In this document: in pieces, positions 1 through 11,880 of the stretch
How positions within the stretch are numbered: position 1 is the first letter of the stretch
How the letters are laid out: each line of letters begins with the position of its first letter
Origin: Amia ocellicauda
Lineage: Eukaryota; Chordata; Actinopteri; Amiiformes; Amiidae
Assembly: GCF_036373705.1 (NCBI RefSeq)
Contig: NC_089858.1
Location: forward strand, 12,328,001-12,392,000
Reading direction: 5' to 3'
Length of the DNA: 64,000 nt
The notes under the pieces: generated by a model
Databases searched by the model: none
What the model was told of the DNA's origin: nothing
Seen by the model: the letters and a program-made list of their open reading frames with translations, nothing else
Made by a program: the position numbers and the translations under genes

Positions 1-785
1 CCAATCTGTTTGGCAACTACAACAACGTCCTGCAGTTCATACAGACCATAGAAGTGTACAAGATCCTGGGAATTGAAAGGGTGCTCATCTATAACACCAG
101 TTGCAGCCCACTGCTGGAGAAAGTGCTGCAGTATTACAAAGAGGAAGGCACCCTGGAAGTAGTGCCCTGGCCGATCACAAGTTTCCTCAATCCCTCCTCA
201 GGTTGGAACTTCCAAGAGCACAAGGGGGATCTGCACTACTACGGCCAGCTGACCACGCTGAACGACTGCATTTACAGGAACATGTATAGGACCAAGTACC
301 TGCTCCTGAACGACATCGACGAAATCATCGTGCCTTACCAGCACAACAACCTGCACAAGCTCATGGAGCAGCTCGCCATGCAGAACCCAGGGACCAGTGT
401 CTTCCTCATCGAGAACCATATCTTCCCCAAGAACTACTTTGACGACAGCAAGAGATTCGTCCTGCCGCTTTGGAAGCGAGTGCCGGGGATCAACATAATG
501 GAGCACATCTACAGAGAGCCCGACCGCAAGAATGTTTATAACCCAACAAAGATGATCATTAACCCCAGACAAGTAGTGCAAACATCTGTGCACTCAGTTT
601 TGAAGAGTATGGGGAGAACATTCAAAGTGCCTCCCGACGTAAGCAGGATCGTGCATGTGCGGGTCCCACTGCAGGGCCACCTCACGAAAGAGCAACTGCA
701 CGTCGATGCCAAGCTGTGGGAGTATGAAGCGGAGCTCATTCCAAACATTAACAAAGTCATAGAAAAATTAGGGATAGTGGATTGA
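1..785 (+). CDS. Glycosyltransferase family 92 protein, 3' part
   Basis: The open frame starts before the window (first full codon at base 3) and ends with TGA at 783-785. About 260 C-terminal residues are visible. They align along their whole length with the complete paralogue at 15286-16617: both have FGNYNNVLQFIQ, the block SSGW..GDLHY.GQ..LNDC.YR, and the acidic motif LNDIDEIIVP, which is the DxD-type metal/nucleotide-sugar site of this family (formerly DUF23, Pfam Glyco_transf_92). Studied members are Golgi type II membrane enzymes, including pigeon and nematode beta-1,4-galactosyltransferases; donor and acceptor here are unknown. There is no intron in the visible part, as in the paralogue. 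The two genes converge, so this is a dispersed gene family rather than a simple head-to-tail repeat. Family is certain; substrate is not. Confidence 0.9.
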   Translation, partial: NLFGNYNNVLQFIQTIEVYKILGIERVLIYNTSCSPLLEKVLQYYKEEGTLEVVPWPITSFLNPSSGWNFQEHKGDLHYYGQLTTLNDCIYRNMYRTKYLLLNDIDEIIVPYQHNNLHKLMEQLAMQNPGTSVFLIENHIFPKNYFDDSKRFVLPLWKRVPGINIMEHIYREPDRKNVYNPTKMIINPRQVVQTSVHSVLKSMGRTFKVPPDVSRIVHVRVPLQGHLTKEQLHVDAKLWEYEAELIPNINKVIEKLGIVD

Positions 786-1688
786 GGTTTTTTTTTTTTT
801 CTTGAAAAACATGAGGGAAATTCAAACATCCACTAGTGGAAACTACCTCAGTGTCCCACAAGTTTCTTTGTATTTGATACAAAGCTGTGTGGATTTGGAC
901 ATTGCACTAATGGCTGCCGCACTCTCTCTTTCTGTGCGCTCTGCGTTGATAGTAGATGCACACTAAGACAAGCAGCTGGTTAGAAAAAGGAATTGGAAAC
1001 CTTCATATTAAATAAGTCAGGGAAGTATTTTTAGAAATGTAAAAAAGTGTGATATTTCTTAGTTTCACACATCGAATGATAACTAACTTTGCAAATGAAG
1101 GAACTGAAGCGACATCATTCCAAATAACTATTCTCAATAATGTGTTCTTAAATTTGATCCCCCTTTTTTCTTGCAGGAGGGGGGCATCCGTAGTTCCCTC
1201 TTTAGAGACCCTTATCCAAAGTGTTTATCACACTCGGCTATAGAGCAAAGTCAATTTCAAAATCCAAATATCCTTTATTTAATATAGCACTAAGGGAATT
1301 AAAAGTGTATAATGCTTTGAAACAAATGAATTAATCTGTGTAGTATTGCACTGTGCAAGCCGTATTCCTTTTGAATTATGTGCCTTTTAAAATCCATTCT
1401 GATGCCATTCTGATAACACTTGTATCATCCTGGAATGCATATTTCACCTGCCATCTTTAATTCACAAATCAATATTTAAAAAAATATAGGGAATAGGGAA
1501 TCATACATAAAGTACTTCTGTAAGAAATTATTTCTGCTTACCTGATTTACAAAAATGACTGTTTTTAGTGGCTGTGTGTTTGTTTTTTCCACTGGAAAGT
1601 GCAATGAACAGAATTATTGAATTTAACTTGTAGGGAAAAAAGGGAAACCCTGTGCATGATTATTATTTGATTCAAATGTACCTCTCTA

Positions 1689-1746
<58 letters not shown>

Positions 1747-3290
1747 GTTTACTAATCAATGGTTCATGTGTACAGTTTATTTTGACGGTTACATTGAAAA
1801 TTACATTTGCGGTACTCCCCACTGTGCAATGCAGCTCATTGTGTATCATTCTCTATTACAGAAAGTCAGATGCTAGTATCTATTATGTCAGATAAGCAAG
1901 AGCTACCACTATCATCTCTCTTCCTGGGATAGGTAGGAGTAGGATTTGCTAATGTTCTTCAGTAAGCCGTTTTCACCTATTGCAAGCATTTGAAACTGGA
2001 TAACAACATTAATGTGAAGATCAGATAGTGGGGTGGTAAAGAAAAGAAAATGCAGCTTGTCCAGTTGTTGCCAGACTGGGTTTACAGCCTGGTAATGGAC
2101 TGGTTTCCATTTAACTGAATTTCAGAGCTGCTAAGAACAACTGGTCTCAGAGGGCACCCACAGAAACTGCAATTTGTTTGGTGCTGCAAGTCACAATAGA
2201 CAGCAACTCAGCAGCAAAAACAATTTCTCTGCACAGAATGGAAGCTGACATCTATAAAGGTAGTGGGATTATATGAATTGAACTATGAACAACAAAGAGA
2301 AAGCTGGAACAAACTGTTTGGGGTGGAGCTTCATGATGCATTTATTTTGTAAACACACACACTGGATAAGGAACAATAGCCGTCACTAGAACAGCGTTCC
2401 ACTCTACAAGCTTGGGTGCCCTGAGCTCGGTCCAGGAAAAATTAAAAAAACTCAAAGCAGGAACCTTTTTAGAATTACCTACAAAAAGTCGGCAGCTCTC
2501 CTACTAAGAGTACAGAGCTTAGTTTTAAAACACAAATAAAGACTGATAAAAATGTTAAGAATCATATTTTATCCAATTTATTTCTTCACACATTCTATGT
2601 ATTGTATTTAGTAGTAGAACAACACATGAAATGATGTATAGTGGCTAAGATACAGATGTAATGTCCCAGTATTATGCCAAAAAGTGTCACAGTTAAATTG
2701 TCATTGTTAAATAGTGTTGAAAATGTTTTTCATAGAATGGAATAAAACTTACCTGTTAAGGTTTTTTCCCATATTGGTGATACCAGGATATGTATTGTAC
2801 AGGAACTATTGTATTATTTCAATACATAACTGCCTATACTGAAGTTCCTTACTCCATACTTCCTTATTTGCAATTTGCACAAAGGGTGGGTGTACTTTTA
2901 TTTAAAATGTAAGCAATGAAAGGACATAAAGCAATTAAAAGATACAATTTTCAGCTTGTAAATAACAGTGTACAAATGCTTTGCAGTCTATGAATAGTGC
3001 AAAATCTGATAATTGCTTCCACTATACTTCTATGATGCAGATTTTTGTGATAAATCTGTAATTCTCACAGTAACAATGTTGTCTGGCAATGCGTGTTACA
3101 TTCTTACAAACACAAGTGCCCTCTTCATGGACATAAGCCTATGGCAAAGCTCAAGGTGTTGTCATTCATTAATATAAGCACAATACATAATCTAGTAGTA
3201 AAGGGTCAATTGCAAAGAAATTGCAGCGTTGGTAGGGTACTATATTGGGATGATCCCCAGTTAATACACTGCTTTGAGATCATTGCAATT
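786..3290. other. 3' flank of the GT92 gene, AT-rich
   Basis: No coding region is recognised. AATAAA signals on the + strand at about 2535-2540 and 2741-2746 could end the GT92 transcript, which would give a 3' UTR of about 1.8-2 kb. A (TC)n(TA)n microsatellite lies inside. Confidence 0.4.
1685..1743. repeat. (TC)n(TA)n microsatellite
   Basis: A CT-dinucleotide run passes directly into about 20 TA units. Short reading frames across it are artefacts. Confidence 0.95.
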
Positions 3291-3439
3291 AGTGTTCGAA
3301 TTGAGGGGGGCTGGGGGGACCGGTCTCCCCATAAGAGTTAAGCGACCCTCCATAAGAGAGAATTTTTTACTTGGGTGGGTCCCATGTTATTTAAGTCGAC
3401 TGCTCTTGCACTTCCATATGTCAGTCTGTAGGGCACTTT

Positions 3440-3530
3440 TAGAACTTAAGAAAGATTACAAACGAGAGGCGGCCATTCGACCCATCGTGCTCACAGCTCA
3501 TAGCAAACCATTTTGTGTGTAGCCTGCAGT
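3440..3530 (-). repeat. CR1-type LINE tail relic
   Basis: Read on the - strand this contains the same phrase (GGTCGAATGGCC.CCTCTC.TTTGTAA..TTTCTTA.GTTCT) as the + strand piece at 43825-43870. It is the 3' tail of a CR1-type LINE or a SINE sharing that tail. Only the tail is recognisable. Confidence 0.55.
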
Positions 3531-3835
3531 ACGTCCCCTGCATGTTTATGATTGTAACTACAAGAGAGTTACTGGTTGCTTATGATTCTATATACATATA
3601 GCAAGTTCTTTGATTTATTACATTTAGAAAAAATACACCCCTCCCATTACACAAATAAAGTAATATAATAAACTTCAGCATGGTTAGCTCAGCTGCCTGG
3701 CATACTGAACAAGGCAAGTCTAAAAACAGGTTTTATGTTTAGCAAACATAGGGTAAGACCCAAATAATGTGACACTGGCAAAGGGACATGTTGTGTGACA
3801 CTATTTGACATAACAGAGGCCCGGGAAAGGGCATT

Positions 3836-3899
3836 ACAATCTACACATGATTTGGATCCTTATTCCTTATTCCTTATTTTTCTCAAAATAAGTAATGAT

Positions 3900-3953
<54 letters not shown>
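3836..3953. repeat. Edge of AT-rich satellite plus (TA)n run
   Basis: Phrases such as CTTATTCCTTATTTTTCTC and AAATAAGTAATGATTAC match the array at 7438-9140. A (TA)n run of about 26 units follows and is the insertion site of the next element. Confidence 0.6.
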
Positions 3954-3956
<3 letters not shown>

Positions 3957-4980
3957 TCACCTAAAGGATTATTAGGAACACCATACTAATACTGTGTTTG
4001 ACCCCCTTTCGCCTTCAGAACTGCCTTAATTCTACGTGGCATTGATTCAACAAGGTGCTGAAAGCATTGTTTAGAAATGTTGGCCCATATTGATAGGATA
4101 GCATCTTGCAGTTGATGGAGATTTGTGGGATGCACATCCAGGGCACGAAGCTCCCGTTCCACCACATCCCAAAGATGCTCTATTGGGTTGAGATCTGGTG
4201 ACTGTGGGGGCCAGTTTAGTACAGTGAACTCATTGTCATGTTCAAGAAACCAATTTGAAATGATTCGACCTTTGTGACATGGTGCATTATCCTGCTGGAA
4301 GTAGCCATCAGAGGATGGGTACATGGTGGTCATAAAGGGATGGACATGGTCAGAAACAATGCTCAGGTAGGCCGTGGCATTTAAACGATGCCCAGTTGGC
4401 ACTAAGGGGCCTAAAGTGTGCCAAGAAAACATCCCCCACACCATTACACCACCACCACCAGCCTGCACAGTGGTAACAAGGCATGATGGATCCATGTTCT
4501 CATTCCGTTTACGCCAAATTCTGACTCAACAGAATGCTTTGCTGCATACCTCGGTTGTAACGAGTGGTTATTTCAGTCAAAGTTGCTCTTCTATCAGCTT
4601 GAATCAGTCGGCCCATTCTCCTCTGACCTCTAGCATCAACAAGGCATTTTCGCCCACAGGACTGCCGCATACTGGATGTTTTTCCCTTTTCACACCATTC
4701 TTTATAAACCCTAGAAATGGTTGTGCGTGAAAATCCCAGTAACTGAGCAGATTGTGAAATAGTCAGACTGGCCCGTCTGGCACCAACAACCATGCCACGG
4801 TCAAAATTGCTTAAATCACCTTTCTTTCCCATTCAGACATTCAGTTTGGAGTTCAGGAGATTGTCTTGACCAGGACCACACCCCTAAATGCATTGAAGCA
4901 ACTGCCATGTGATTGGTTGGTTAGATAATTGCATTAATGAGAAATTGAACAGGTGTTCCTAATAATCCTTTAGGTGAGTG
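3954..4980 (-). mobile_element. Tc1/mariner element, DD36E type, internally deleted
   Basis: The ends are inverted repeats starting CACTCACCTAAAGGATTATT and ending with its complement, flanked by TA on both sides inside a TA microsatellite, as expected of Tc1/mariner insertion. At 1027 bases it is 194 bases shorter than its relative at 55626-56846. The missing piece is inside the transposase gene, so this copy cannot move by itself. Confidence 0.93.
3986..4832 (-). pseudogene. Tc1-like transposase, broken by internal deletion
   Basis: The start keeps MGKKGDLSNFDRG and the N-terminal helix-turn-helix region (SQSAQLLGFSRTTISRVYKEW). The C-terminal half keeps QQDNAPCHKGR and QSPDLNPIEHLW, which carry the second Asp and the Glu of the catalytic triad. 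The segment between MQQSI and MDPSCLV is gone and the frame changes across the junction near 4500-4530. The intact relative has the first catalytic Asp (AWSDESRF) in that gap. This copy is therefore catalytically dead. Confidence 0.92.
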
Positions 4981-4981
4981 T

Positions 4982-5117
4982 ATATATATATTTACTGTTT
5001 CTCAATAAATGATCAATGGATATGTATTTCTTGTTACTGTTTTCAGTTTTTCTGCAAAATAAGTAATATTTACTTTTTATATTTCTGATTCGTTGTTTTA
5101 GAAAAATAAAGAATGGT
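4982..5117. repeat. Middle piece of AT-rich satellite
   Basis: Contains TTTCTTGTTACTGTTTTCAG and AAATAAGTAATATTTACTT phrases of the 7438-9140 array. It lies between a Tc1 element and a pogo-like element, which suggests that both inserted into one older array. Confidence 0.5.
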
Positions 5118-5488
5118 TAGGGGAAGTGACCCAATTAAGCCCACCAAAATCTAAGGTATACATGTTTTATTATAGATATGTGAATTGCTTCCCAATAAAG
5201 TGGGCATTCAATCAAAGATTAATCTCTCATCTAAATACTTGTGGTTGATTTTGTCATAAATTTACTACATTAACTTATTTAATTGCAAAACTGAAAAGTC
5301 TGGAGCGGGCTTATAAGGTACATATGTACCCTGTAAGCCCACGTGTCCCAAATAAGCCCACAACAGTTTTAATAGTAAATACTTGTATTAAGTACTCAAT
5401 ATTTTATAGATTATTTAATTCAGACCTCAAATAACCAACCTAACCAATTAAACCAATGCATTTTTATATTATCTGAGACTAGTTTTCA

Positions 5489-5725
5489 TCACACGGAATT
5501 GTTGCACTTGCACAGGCAGTTAGCTCTGCTGGTTGTTGTGGTTGGGGCCGGGGCTGTTGGGGCTGTGGAAGTCTGCACAGGTGCTTCAGAAAAAGGAGCA
5601 TGATCTGTGGACACTTGTCTGTCCACCCGGCTCTGGCTCACAGGGAATATTCCAGTGCTGTCAAAGCCACCAATGATGTTTTCTGGCTTGAGAGATCTAG
5701 TTTCGCAGGGAATTCCTCCTTTCAA
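5489..5725 (-). pseudogene. pogo-like transposase, C-terminal fragment
   Basis: About 78 residues nearly identical to the fragment at 18620-18838, sharing LKPENIIGGFDSTGIFPVSQ and a Ser/Thr/Ala/Pro-rich tail. The phrase of the type 'ENI..GF..TGIFP' is found near the C-terminus of DDE_1 (pogo/Tigger-like) transposases. The catalytic part is not recognisable in this copy. Confidence 0.75.
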
Positions 5726-6425
5726 ATGTTGTCCCTGCTAACACAAGAATGACAGCGCAGTTCTTTCCTCCATTACCTTTTGACTAGGGATGCAGTGATC
5801 GATCGGGCACCGATCAGTATCGAGCCAATATGGCAAAAAAATATTACCGGCCGACTGCTTTAAAATGGCTGATATTTCAGATGGCTATTTCTTTCTGATG
5901 GTGCAGCTTTTATTGCATGTAACTAAGCATCCGATTTATTCAACTCATGTACCTTTAACAAAATATGAAACACACACATGAACTGAAATGCAGTTCCCCC
6001 CCCGACCTGCTCTCGTTCTATAGGCCAGTGTTAGACCAAAGTAACATGTTATTGCAGTCGCTATAATTTTTTTCTCAGTCTACCCATTTTGTCCCCATAA
6101 TGAGAATAAGGTAAGTAGTTCAGTTAATTAATGAAAAGGATGTATTCTGAATAATATTAATTAATTTAAAGCTTTTTTAATATGAGGTACATTGGGCTCT
6201 GGGCTTAGTGGGCTTATTAAGAACAACAGTGGTCCATGGGAAATTAACCTCAATATTTTTTATAGAGTTAATGTTAACGTAATATCTTCATAATACATAA
6301 ACTACATATTTTTTTACAACTTAGACCATGTTTATTATTGTTGGTAGAACAAATTCAATTATTATTCTGCTTTCAAGCCATGTGCTAATAGGCTTTTCAA
6401 GGGCGCTGTTTCTTTTAAGCCCATG

Positions 6426-6935
6426 TGAGGAACCCTGGATAATGTTTTACAATAAAATGTATTAATGTTTGAAATACTAATATGTCAGCAGAGACAATTG
6501 TATTAATTGTCAAGCAAGCAAATGTTAGCAAGGCTGTTTTTATGAGTGCTGATGCTGCAAAAGTTACTCCCAGCATCGGCATCAAGATTTCTGGAGAGGT
6601 CACCTCATAGTTAATGATCAAAAGTTGCTTTGAGGACTATGGGACCCGACCTTTCCCAGTAGATCAAAGGAAGCCATCTGATTTCCACATTCCACACCTC
6701 CCCCCAGGAAGACAACCAGAAACATTCAGAAACCTGACCTTAAGACAACACTTTGGGAAACCTGTGACTGACCCTGCCCACATACCCACATGTCATGCAT
6801 TGTATAAAAAGCTGTTCACTTCTGCTGTTCAGAGAGAGACTTTGCTCAGGTGGAGAGCTTCCATGTCAGAGCCTCTCAGGCCTGGCATGTAAAATAAATA
6901 CATTTATCCTCTGTGCATCAAGACTGGGTTCTTCA
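6426..6935 (+). mobile_element. Solo LTR, copy 1, with 5-base target duplication
   Basis: A 510-base unit begins TGAGGAACCC and ends GGGTTCTTCA, near-perfect short inverted ends of the TG...CA type. It is flanked by the direct repeat CCATG at 6421-6425 and 6936-6940. The pogo-like copy at 17138-19198 shows the empty site, because its sequence runs straight across this position. A TATA box (TGTATAAAAAG, 6801-6811) and AATAAA (6893-6898) are in the expected LTR order. No internal retroelement sequence is present. A five-base duplication fits Ty3/gypsy or retrovirus-type integration; the family cannot be told from an LTR alone. Confidence 0.93.
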
Positions 6936-7437
6936 CCATGTTACAAAAACAATTACATTTTAAGATTATAATAATTGATAGAACATTACATATTGTTTTA
7001 TCTGAAAACATCAACAGTTTCTCATTTTTTGTGGTTCTATTGCATCTATCTGTGTGACCATAATTCAGACAGTGTCCCTCAATAGCTCCGGAAACTCATG
7101 AAATCTATATATTCAAATACAAAATAGTGCTTTAAAATACCAAGCAAATTCATCATATAAGGTTTAATTTGATTTATTAATCTCCTAATTTTACAATTAT
7201 TAACAATATTCACCAAGTTTGGTCACCACATTCAAGAAAAATGGCTTCTTGGGACGGCCCCTCATAATGCAAAGTTTTGGGGTGACTTCAAAAATGGCAG
7301 CACAAAGTCATACAGAACTCAAGAACAAATAATGTAATTGGCTCCAAATAAAAAATAACATGACAGTAACAACTTTGTGCATTTGCTGTGAAACAGATCA
7401 TCCTTCTAATATTTCCTGTCTTTTTTGTATTTTGAAA

Positions 7438-9140
7438 TATCTAGATAGGTAATTACTTATTTTAGTAAGTAATAAGTAATGGTTACTTATTTTTACGTTC
7501 GCCTGTTGGTTACTATTTCTTATTTCCTGGTTCCGAATTTTAGGATATGAGAACACCATGCATATCGATACAATAACATATGACAATATTTCTCTTTACT
7601 TATACTTTGTACATTGATATGTTTATAAGTAATAATCAACATAGCAGGAGGGTTCAAGGATCTACTATGGCTTTGTGCAAGGAAGTCAGGCACTAAAGGT
7701 AGGCTATGGCAAAGAGGGGCTTCTTTATGGGCTGACAGAGAGACAGTGTCATGGTTTTTCAATATATTAGTGCTGCTTATTCTTCATTTCCCAGTTTGAG
7801 GACACTTATCTTTACATATATCAATAGAAAGTAGCATACAGCACATCTCATCACACATTGTTTACTTCAGGCAGTAATCTATAGAAGTCAGCGGAAGACA
7901 TAGGAGGTATCTAGAGGGGCTATGGAGCCTCCAGCGCAGGGAAGGGACTTGCTGCCTGGTATCTCTGTATTGTCATAGACCCCAGACGCTTTTTGTGGCT
8001 GTTATTCTGTATTGTTTTTCCTTGCATTCATAATAAAAATAAAATGAAAAATCCATGATAGTGTACGACTCACTACATCAATATTATAGGCTAACAGTAA
8101 ACAGTCTCAGGCAACAGTTCTCATTACTAATTTTTCATATATTGATATACTTAAATATATAATTGATTTAAAACACAAAATTGTAGGCCTACTGATTACT
8201 TATTTCTTGAGAACAGGAAAACACACTCTTGCTACATATCACTGCGGCAATTACATGCTCCCCAAAGAATAACTGTTAAAAGAATAACTATGACAAGTGT
8301 TATCATAGCTATTTTATCCAAGGCTAAAGAATAAGTAATGGCATGTACTGTGTGTTACTTTTTATCAGTGGCACACCTTCATCTCACGTGTTGGATGGGG
8401 GTTGGTGGTAAATTACACTTACATGTAACTTACACTTTAACCTTTAAATAACATGTATGCTTCTTATAAATGTATTAAAAACAGGGAAACAGAAATAAAT
8501 AACAATTTCTTATTTTATGAGAACCAGGAAACAGAAATAAGTAGGCCTAATCATTACTTTTTTTTTTTTTTTTTTACAAACTAGGACACAAATAAATTAT
8601 GATTACATATTTGTTATCTACCTTTTACTTTTTATAGTATTGCCAAATGCTATTTTATCGATGTATGAAAAATAAGTAATGAGAACTATTGCCTTATTGT
8701 ATCGATGTGTTTGTAATGGTGTTATATATGTCCTACAATTCAGAACTAGGAAATAAATAACCATTACTTATTTTGTGAAAAACAGGGAAACAGAAATAAG
8801 GAATGAGTAACCATTACTTATTTCTTGATCAAACTAGAAACAGAAAAAAAAGTAATTCATTAAAAAATAAAATAAACAGGCAAACTTAAAAAGTAACCAA
8901 CAAGGAAAAGTAGAAATAAGTTACCATACTTCGAAAACAGGGAAACAGAAAAAAGGAACCATTACTTTTTTTTTTGGAAACCGTGGTTCAGAAATAAGAA
9001 ATAAAGATCCATTAATTGTTTTGTTGAAAAACTGAAAACAGGAATATTAAATAAGTGTTCATGATTTATTTCTTGTAAAACAGGGACAAATAAGTAATCA
9101 TTACTTATTTTTGAAAAACAAGGAATAAGGAATCAACTTC
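7438..9140. repeat. Degenerate AT-rich satellite with AAATAAGTAA.CATTACTTATTT units
   Basis: A loosely repeated unit of roughly 40-90 bases recurs many times: a partly palindromic core AAATAAGTAAYCATTACTTATTT followed by GAAAAACAGGGAAACAG. Clear instances lie near 8500-8560, 8745-8800, 8810-8850, 8930-8970, 9060-9120. Units vary in length and are diverged. Pieces at 3836-3953 and 4982-5117 belong to the same array. I recognise no coding or known transposon sequence in it. Confidence 0.6.
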
Positions 9141-10049
9141 ACAGTGGTGATTTGGAGTGTGTGTGGTGAGAACTCCCTAAGAATGTCTATTTTAATTACA
9201 CATTTTTTAATAACAGACTAACTCAAATTCTAGTTTTTGATCTGGCTGACAACAAATACACAAAAATATGTCTGTTGTCTAGGTACAGTAAAGCAAATTA
9301 AAAAAGACACCAGAGTATAGTAAACTCCTTTTTGATTTTATGAATCAATCAGAATCTGAAGGAGGGTGATAAGCAGTCTGAGTTTTTATTAAAGGTTTTT
9401 ACATTTGAGTTCTTTTTTTTTTTTTATGAAGAGTATTGAATGTTTGGGAACAAAAGTCTCCTTATCAAAATGAAACACAGTGCTTAATAAAATTAAGTAA
9501 AATAAAACTATCAAATGAACAGCATGAAAAAAACAAAACATCTGACAGCCAACTCTGCAAACTCATCTTAACACGAGAGAAAGGTATCCCTGTACCTAGA
9601 CTGTTCATATTACACTAAAACAGAATTAAAACCAAAGCATTAAGCCGTTCAAATTAAAACTTAACTCAAACATAAAAAGGCAAGGCACTACAGTTCAGGC
9701 AATTCACGTGTTCAGGGCACATCTGGCAGGTTGTCCTTGACATATCTATTTGGCCTCAGTTTCACTTTGGACTCTTTACTTTGTTTTCCTGCTGATAACA
9801 ATTAGAACCACAAGTTTCCATTAACGAGGGAGGGGGGGGGCCTTCCCCTTCATTACAGTTATATAATTATATCTATCCGTTATTTGTGTATATACAGATC
9901 ACCTTTTCTAAAAGTTCATTAGGTTGGCGAATGGGATAATTAAAAGAAAATACCAAACCTGACAACTACAATCTAACCATAATTTGACAACCATATATAA
10001 ATAAATAGTCAAAAAACACCTGTTTTCTTTTAGTATGAACAGTGTTGTT
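9141..10049. other. AT-rich intergenic sequence
   Basis: No gene or known element is recognised. A G-run lies at about 9827-9840. Confidence 0.3.
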
Positions 10050-10325
10050 TTCCTCCCCAGATGGTTAAGCTTGGCTATTCACTGTACTAAATTACAGCAT
10101 ATTCTCCTGAGCTCTTCAGCACTCCTGTCATTATGTATTTTATATAAGTCTGCTTCCTCATGTAGAACTGTACATCTGCACTTTTGTAATTCTTAAATTG
10201 TACTTTGTATAAGTGCTTTTTTTAAAATTTGTATTCATTTTTATTACTGCACTTTTGTAATGCTTCTGTAAACTGTACATCGTCCTGGTTAAGGGCATCT
10301 GCCAAGAAAGAAATAATAATAAAAA
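10050..10325 (+). repeat. L2-type LINE 3' tail
   Basis: It ends with CTGGTTAAGGGCATCTGCCAAGAAAGAAATAATAATAA, the + strand form of the tail seen reversed at 11140-11170 and 23740-23760 (GCAGATGCCCTTATCCAGGG). Upstream are repeated TGTAAT/ACTTTTGTAA phrases of the same 3' UTR type. It is heavily 5'-truncated. Confidence 0.7.
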
Positions 10326-11049
10326 CAATAACTGAAGCTTTTTTTTTTTTCTTCTTCTCGCCGGTAGACTAATCTACACCGACACCAGAGCGTCACACAC
10401 AGTGTAGATAATATCCTCAAGCTGTTACTCATTGATCATTTACCACACAACATCTCCAGATATTTTAAACACATACATGCATGAAACACTTTGGAAATAA
10501 AAAAAAACTCTGACACATCTCATTAAAATCATAGAGAAAACGAACTAGTACGGAGGGGGTACCATATCCTGTTTCAGGCCCTCAGCATTTGCTTAGTTTG
10601 CTTACCCACACACACTCTCACACACCTTCCTCCTCAGGTTGTCCTTCATCACTGAAGACAACTTCCACTACAGCTTTTTTGATGACTTATAATCCAATGC
10701 AGGATTGACAGGGCACACAACAAGCTGAGCCGTTTCAGCTCCTCAGGTCTCCTCTGACATTTCACCAGTTGTTTTTCGGCTCTTGGCTCTTCAGCCAGCT
10801 TAACCCCTTCATGGTATTGTAGATCATACGACCTTATTTAGGCAAATATATACAAAAATTCATATACCTTCCTAACTGAGAAATTTAGGATTGTGGTAAA
10901 GGACGTAGGGAGTCAGCTTTGAAGTTCTGTGTTTTAAGATACAGGCCTGTGCTCACCAAAGTACGACAGATAACACATCCATGCTGCACCACATTCCATT
11001 CCATTCCAACTGAAGATTTATTTTGTGAAGCAGAGACATTCAAGGTACT
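10326..11049. other. Intergenic sequence without recognised features
   Basis: No ORF of known family, no clear inverted ends. Confidence 0.3.
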
Positions 11050-11054
11050 TTATA

Positions 11055-11128
<74 letters not shown>

Positions 11129-11450
11129 TTTAATTACTATTTTTCTGTCTTAGCAGATGCCCTTATCCAGGGTGACTTATAACATAAGTGCAAATCAAAG
11201 TGCAAAAATACAGTTTTTAAAGTAAAGGCATCAATCATTATAAATTCAATTTACATAAAACATAGCAATACAAAATATAAAATACATTTTACAACTTCCA
11301 ATTTACACAGGCAAGTACAGTAAGTGAGGTCCTACATCCTGGACGGTAAAGCTGAGCGCTGTCAAGATGTAGGGTCACAGTCAAGGTCTACGGGAAAGGG
11401 AGCAAGGAGGAAAACAATCAAGAACGCAAGAAGCATAATAAAACTAATAA
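11050..11450 (-). repeat. L2-type LINE 3' end, truncated copy
   Basis: It begins with a (TTA)n/(ATA)n tail and continues with the same ~390 bases found at 23723-24010, the 3' end of the large LINE: GCAAAAATA.AGT, AAAATACATTTTACAACTTCC, GTCCTACATCCTGGACGGTA, GTCACAGTCAAGGTCTACGG and GAAGCATAA.AAAACT. Orientation is -, as for the large copy. It is a classic 5'-truncated insertion of the same family. Confidence 0.88.
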
Positions 11451-11880
11451 AACGAATAATAATACTTACTAATATAACAGTAACTGTAATGATAAATTAA
11501 AACAATTTGTCCATTTCAGCATCATTTCACTCATTAAAACTATTTACAGCACTGTACGCACCAGGCAGTGCAATCTGCACACGCAAATCATTCTGTTTTG
11601 ATAAGATTGCAATATGCCCAATGTACACAGCACAATATAGCAGTATGAAAAGGTGTTATCTAAAGAAGGAGAGATAATGTGCAAATGCAAATAGTAGGTG
11701 AATACAAATTTACAACGTTCATTGCAGTCTTTTTATTTTCACTACATTTGTTCTGCCATTGGAAAAAAAAAAAGACTATTAACTTCTATTAACTATTAAC
11801 AGTTATTTAACTTCTAGTCAAACTTTATTATGATCATTATCTGTGCAATGTATACAATAATAAAGTGCTCTTAGGATATA
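11451..11880. other. Intergenic sequence without recognised features
   Basis: AT-rich; no gene seen. Confidence 0.3.

Larger units (their letters stand above)
5120..7437 (-). mobile_element. pogo-like DNA transposon copy 1, one end lost
   Basis: It begins after TA with GGGGAAGTGACCCAATTAAG, the same terminal repeat that bounds the complete copy at 17138-19198, and is in the opposite orientation. The two copies align through the transposase C-terminus (5489-5725), the central non-coding part and 7260-7437, where similarity stops before the other terminal repeat. A 510-base solo LTR interrupts it at 6426-6935. It also contains a hAT-like terminus (GGGATGCAGTGATCGATCGG at about 5786) that is shared with copy 2. 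Confidence 0.88.

Noticed and set aside
1565-1876. Open frames with runs of Tyr-Ile on both strands
   Set aside because: They translate the (TA)n microsatellite. The same applies at 3795-3989, 28579-28845, 46280-46483 and 57150-57433.
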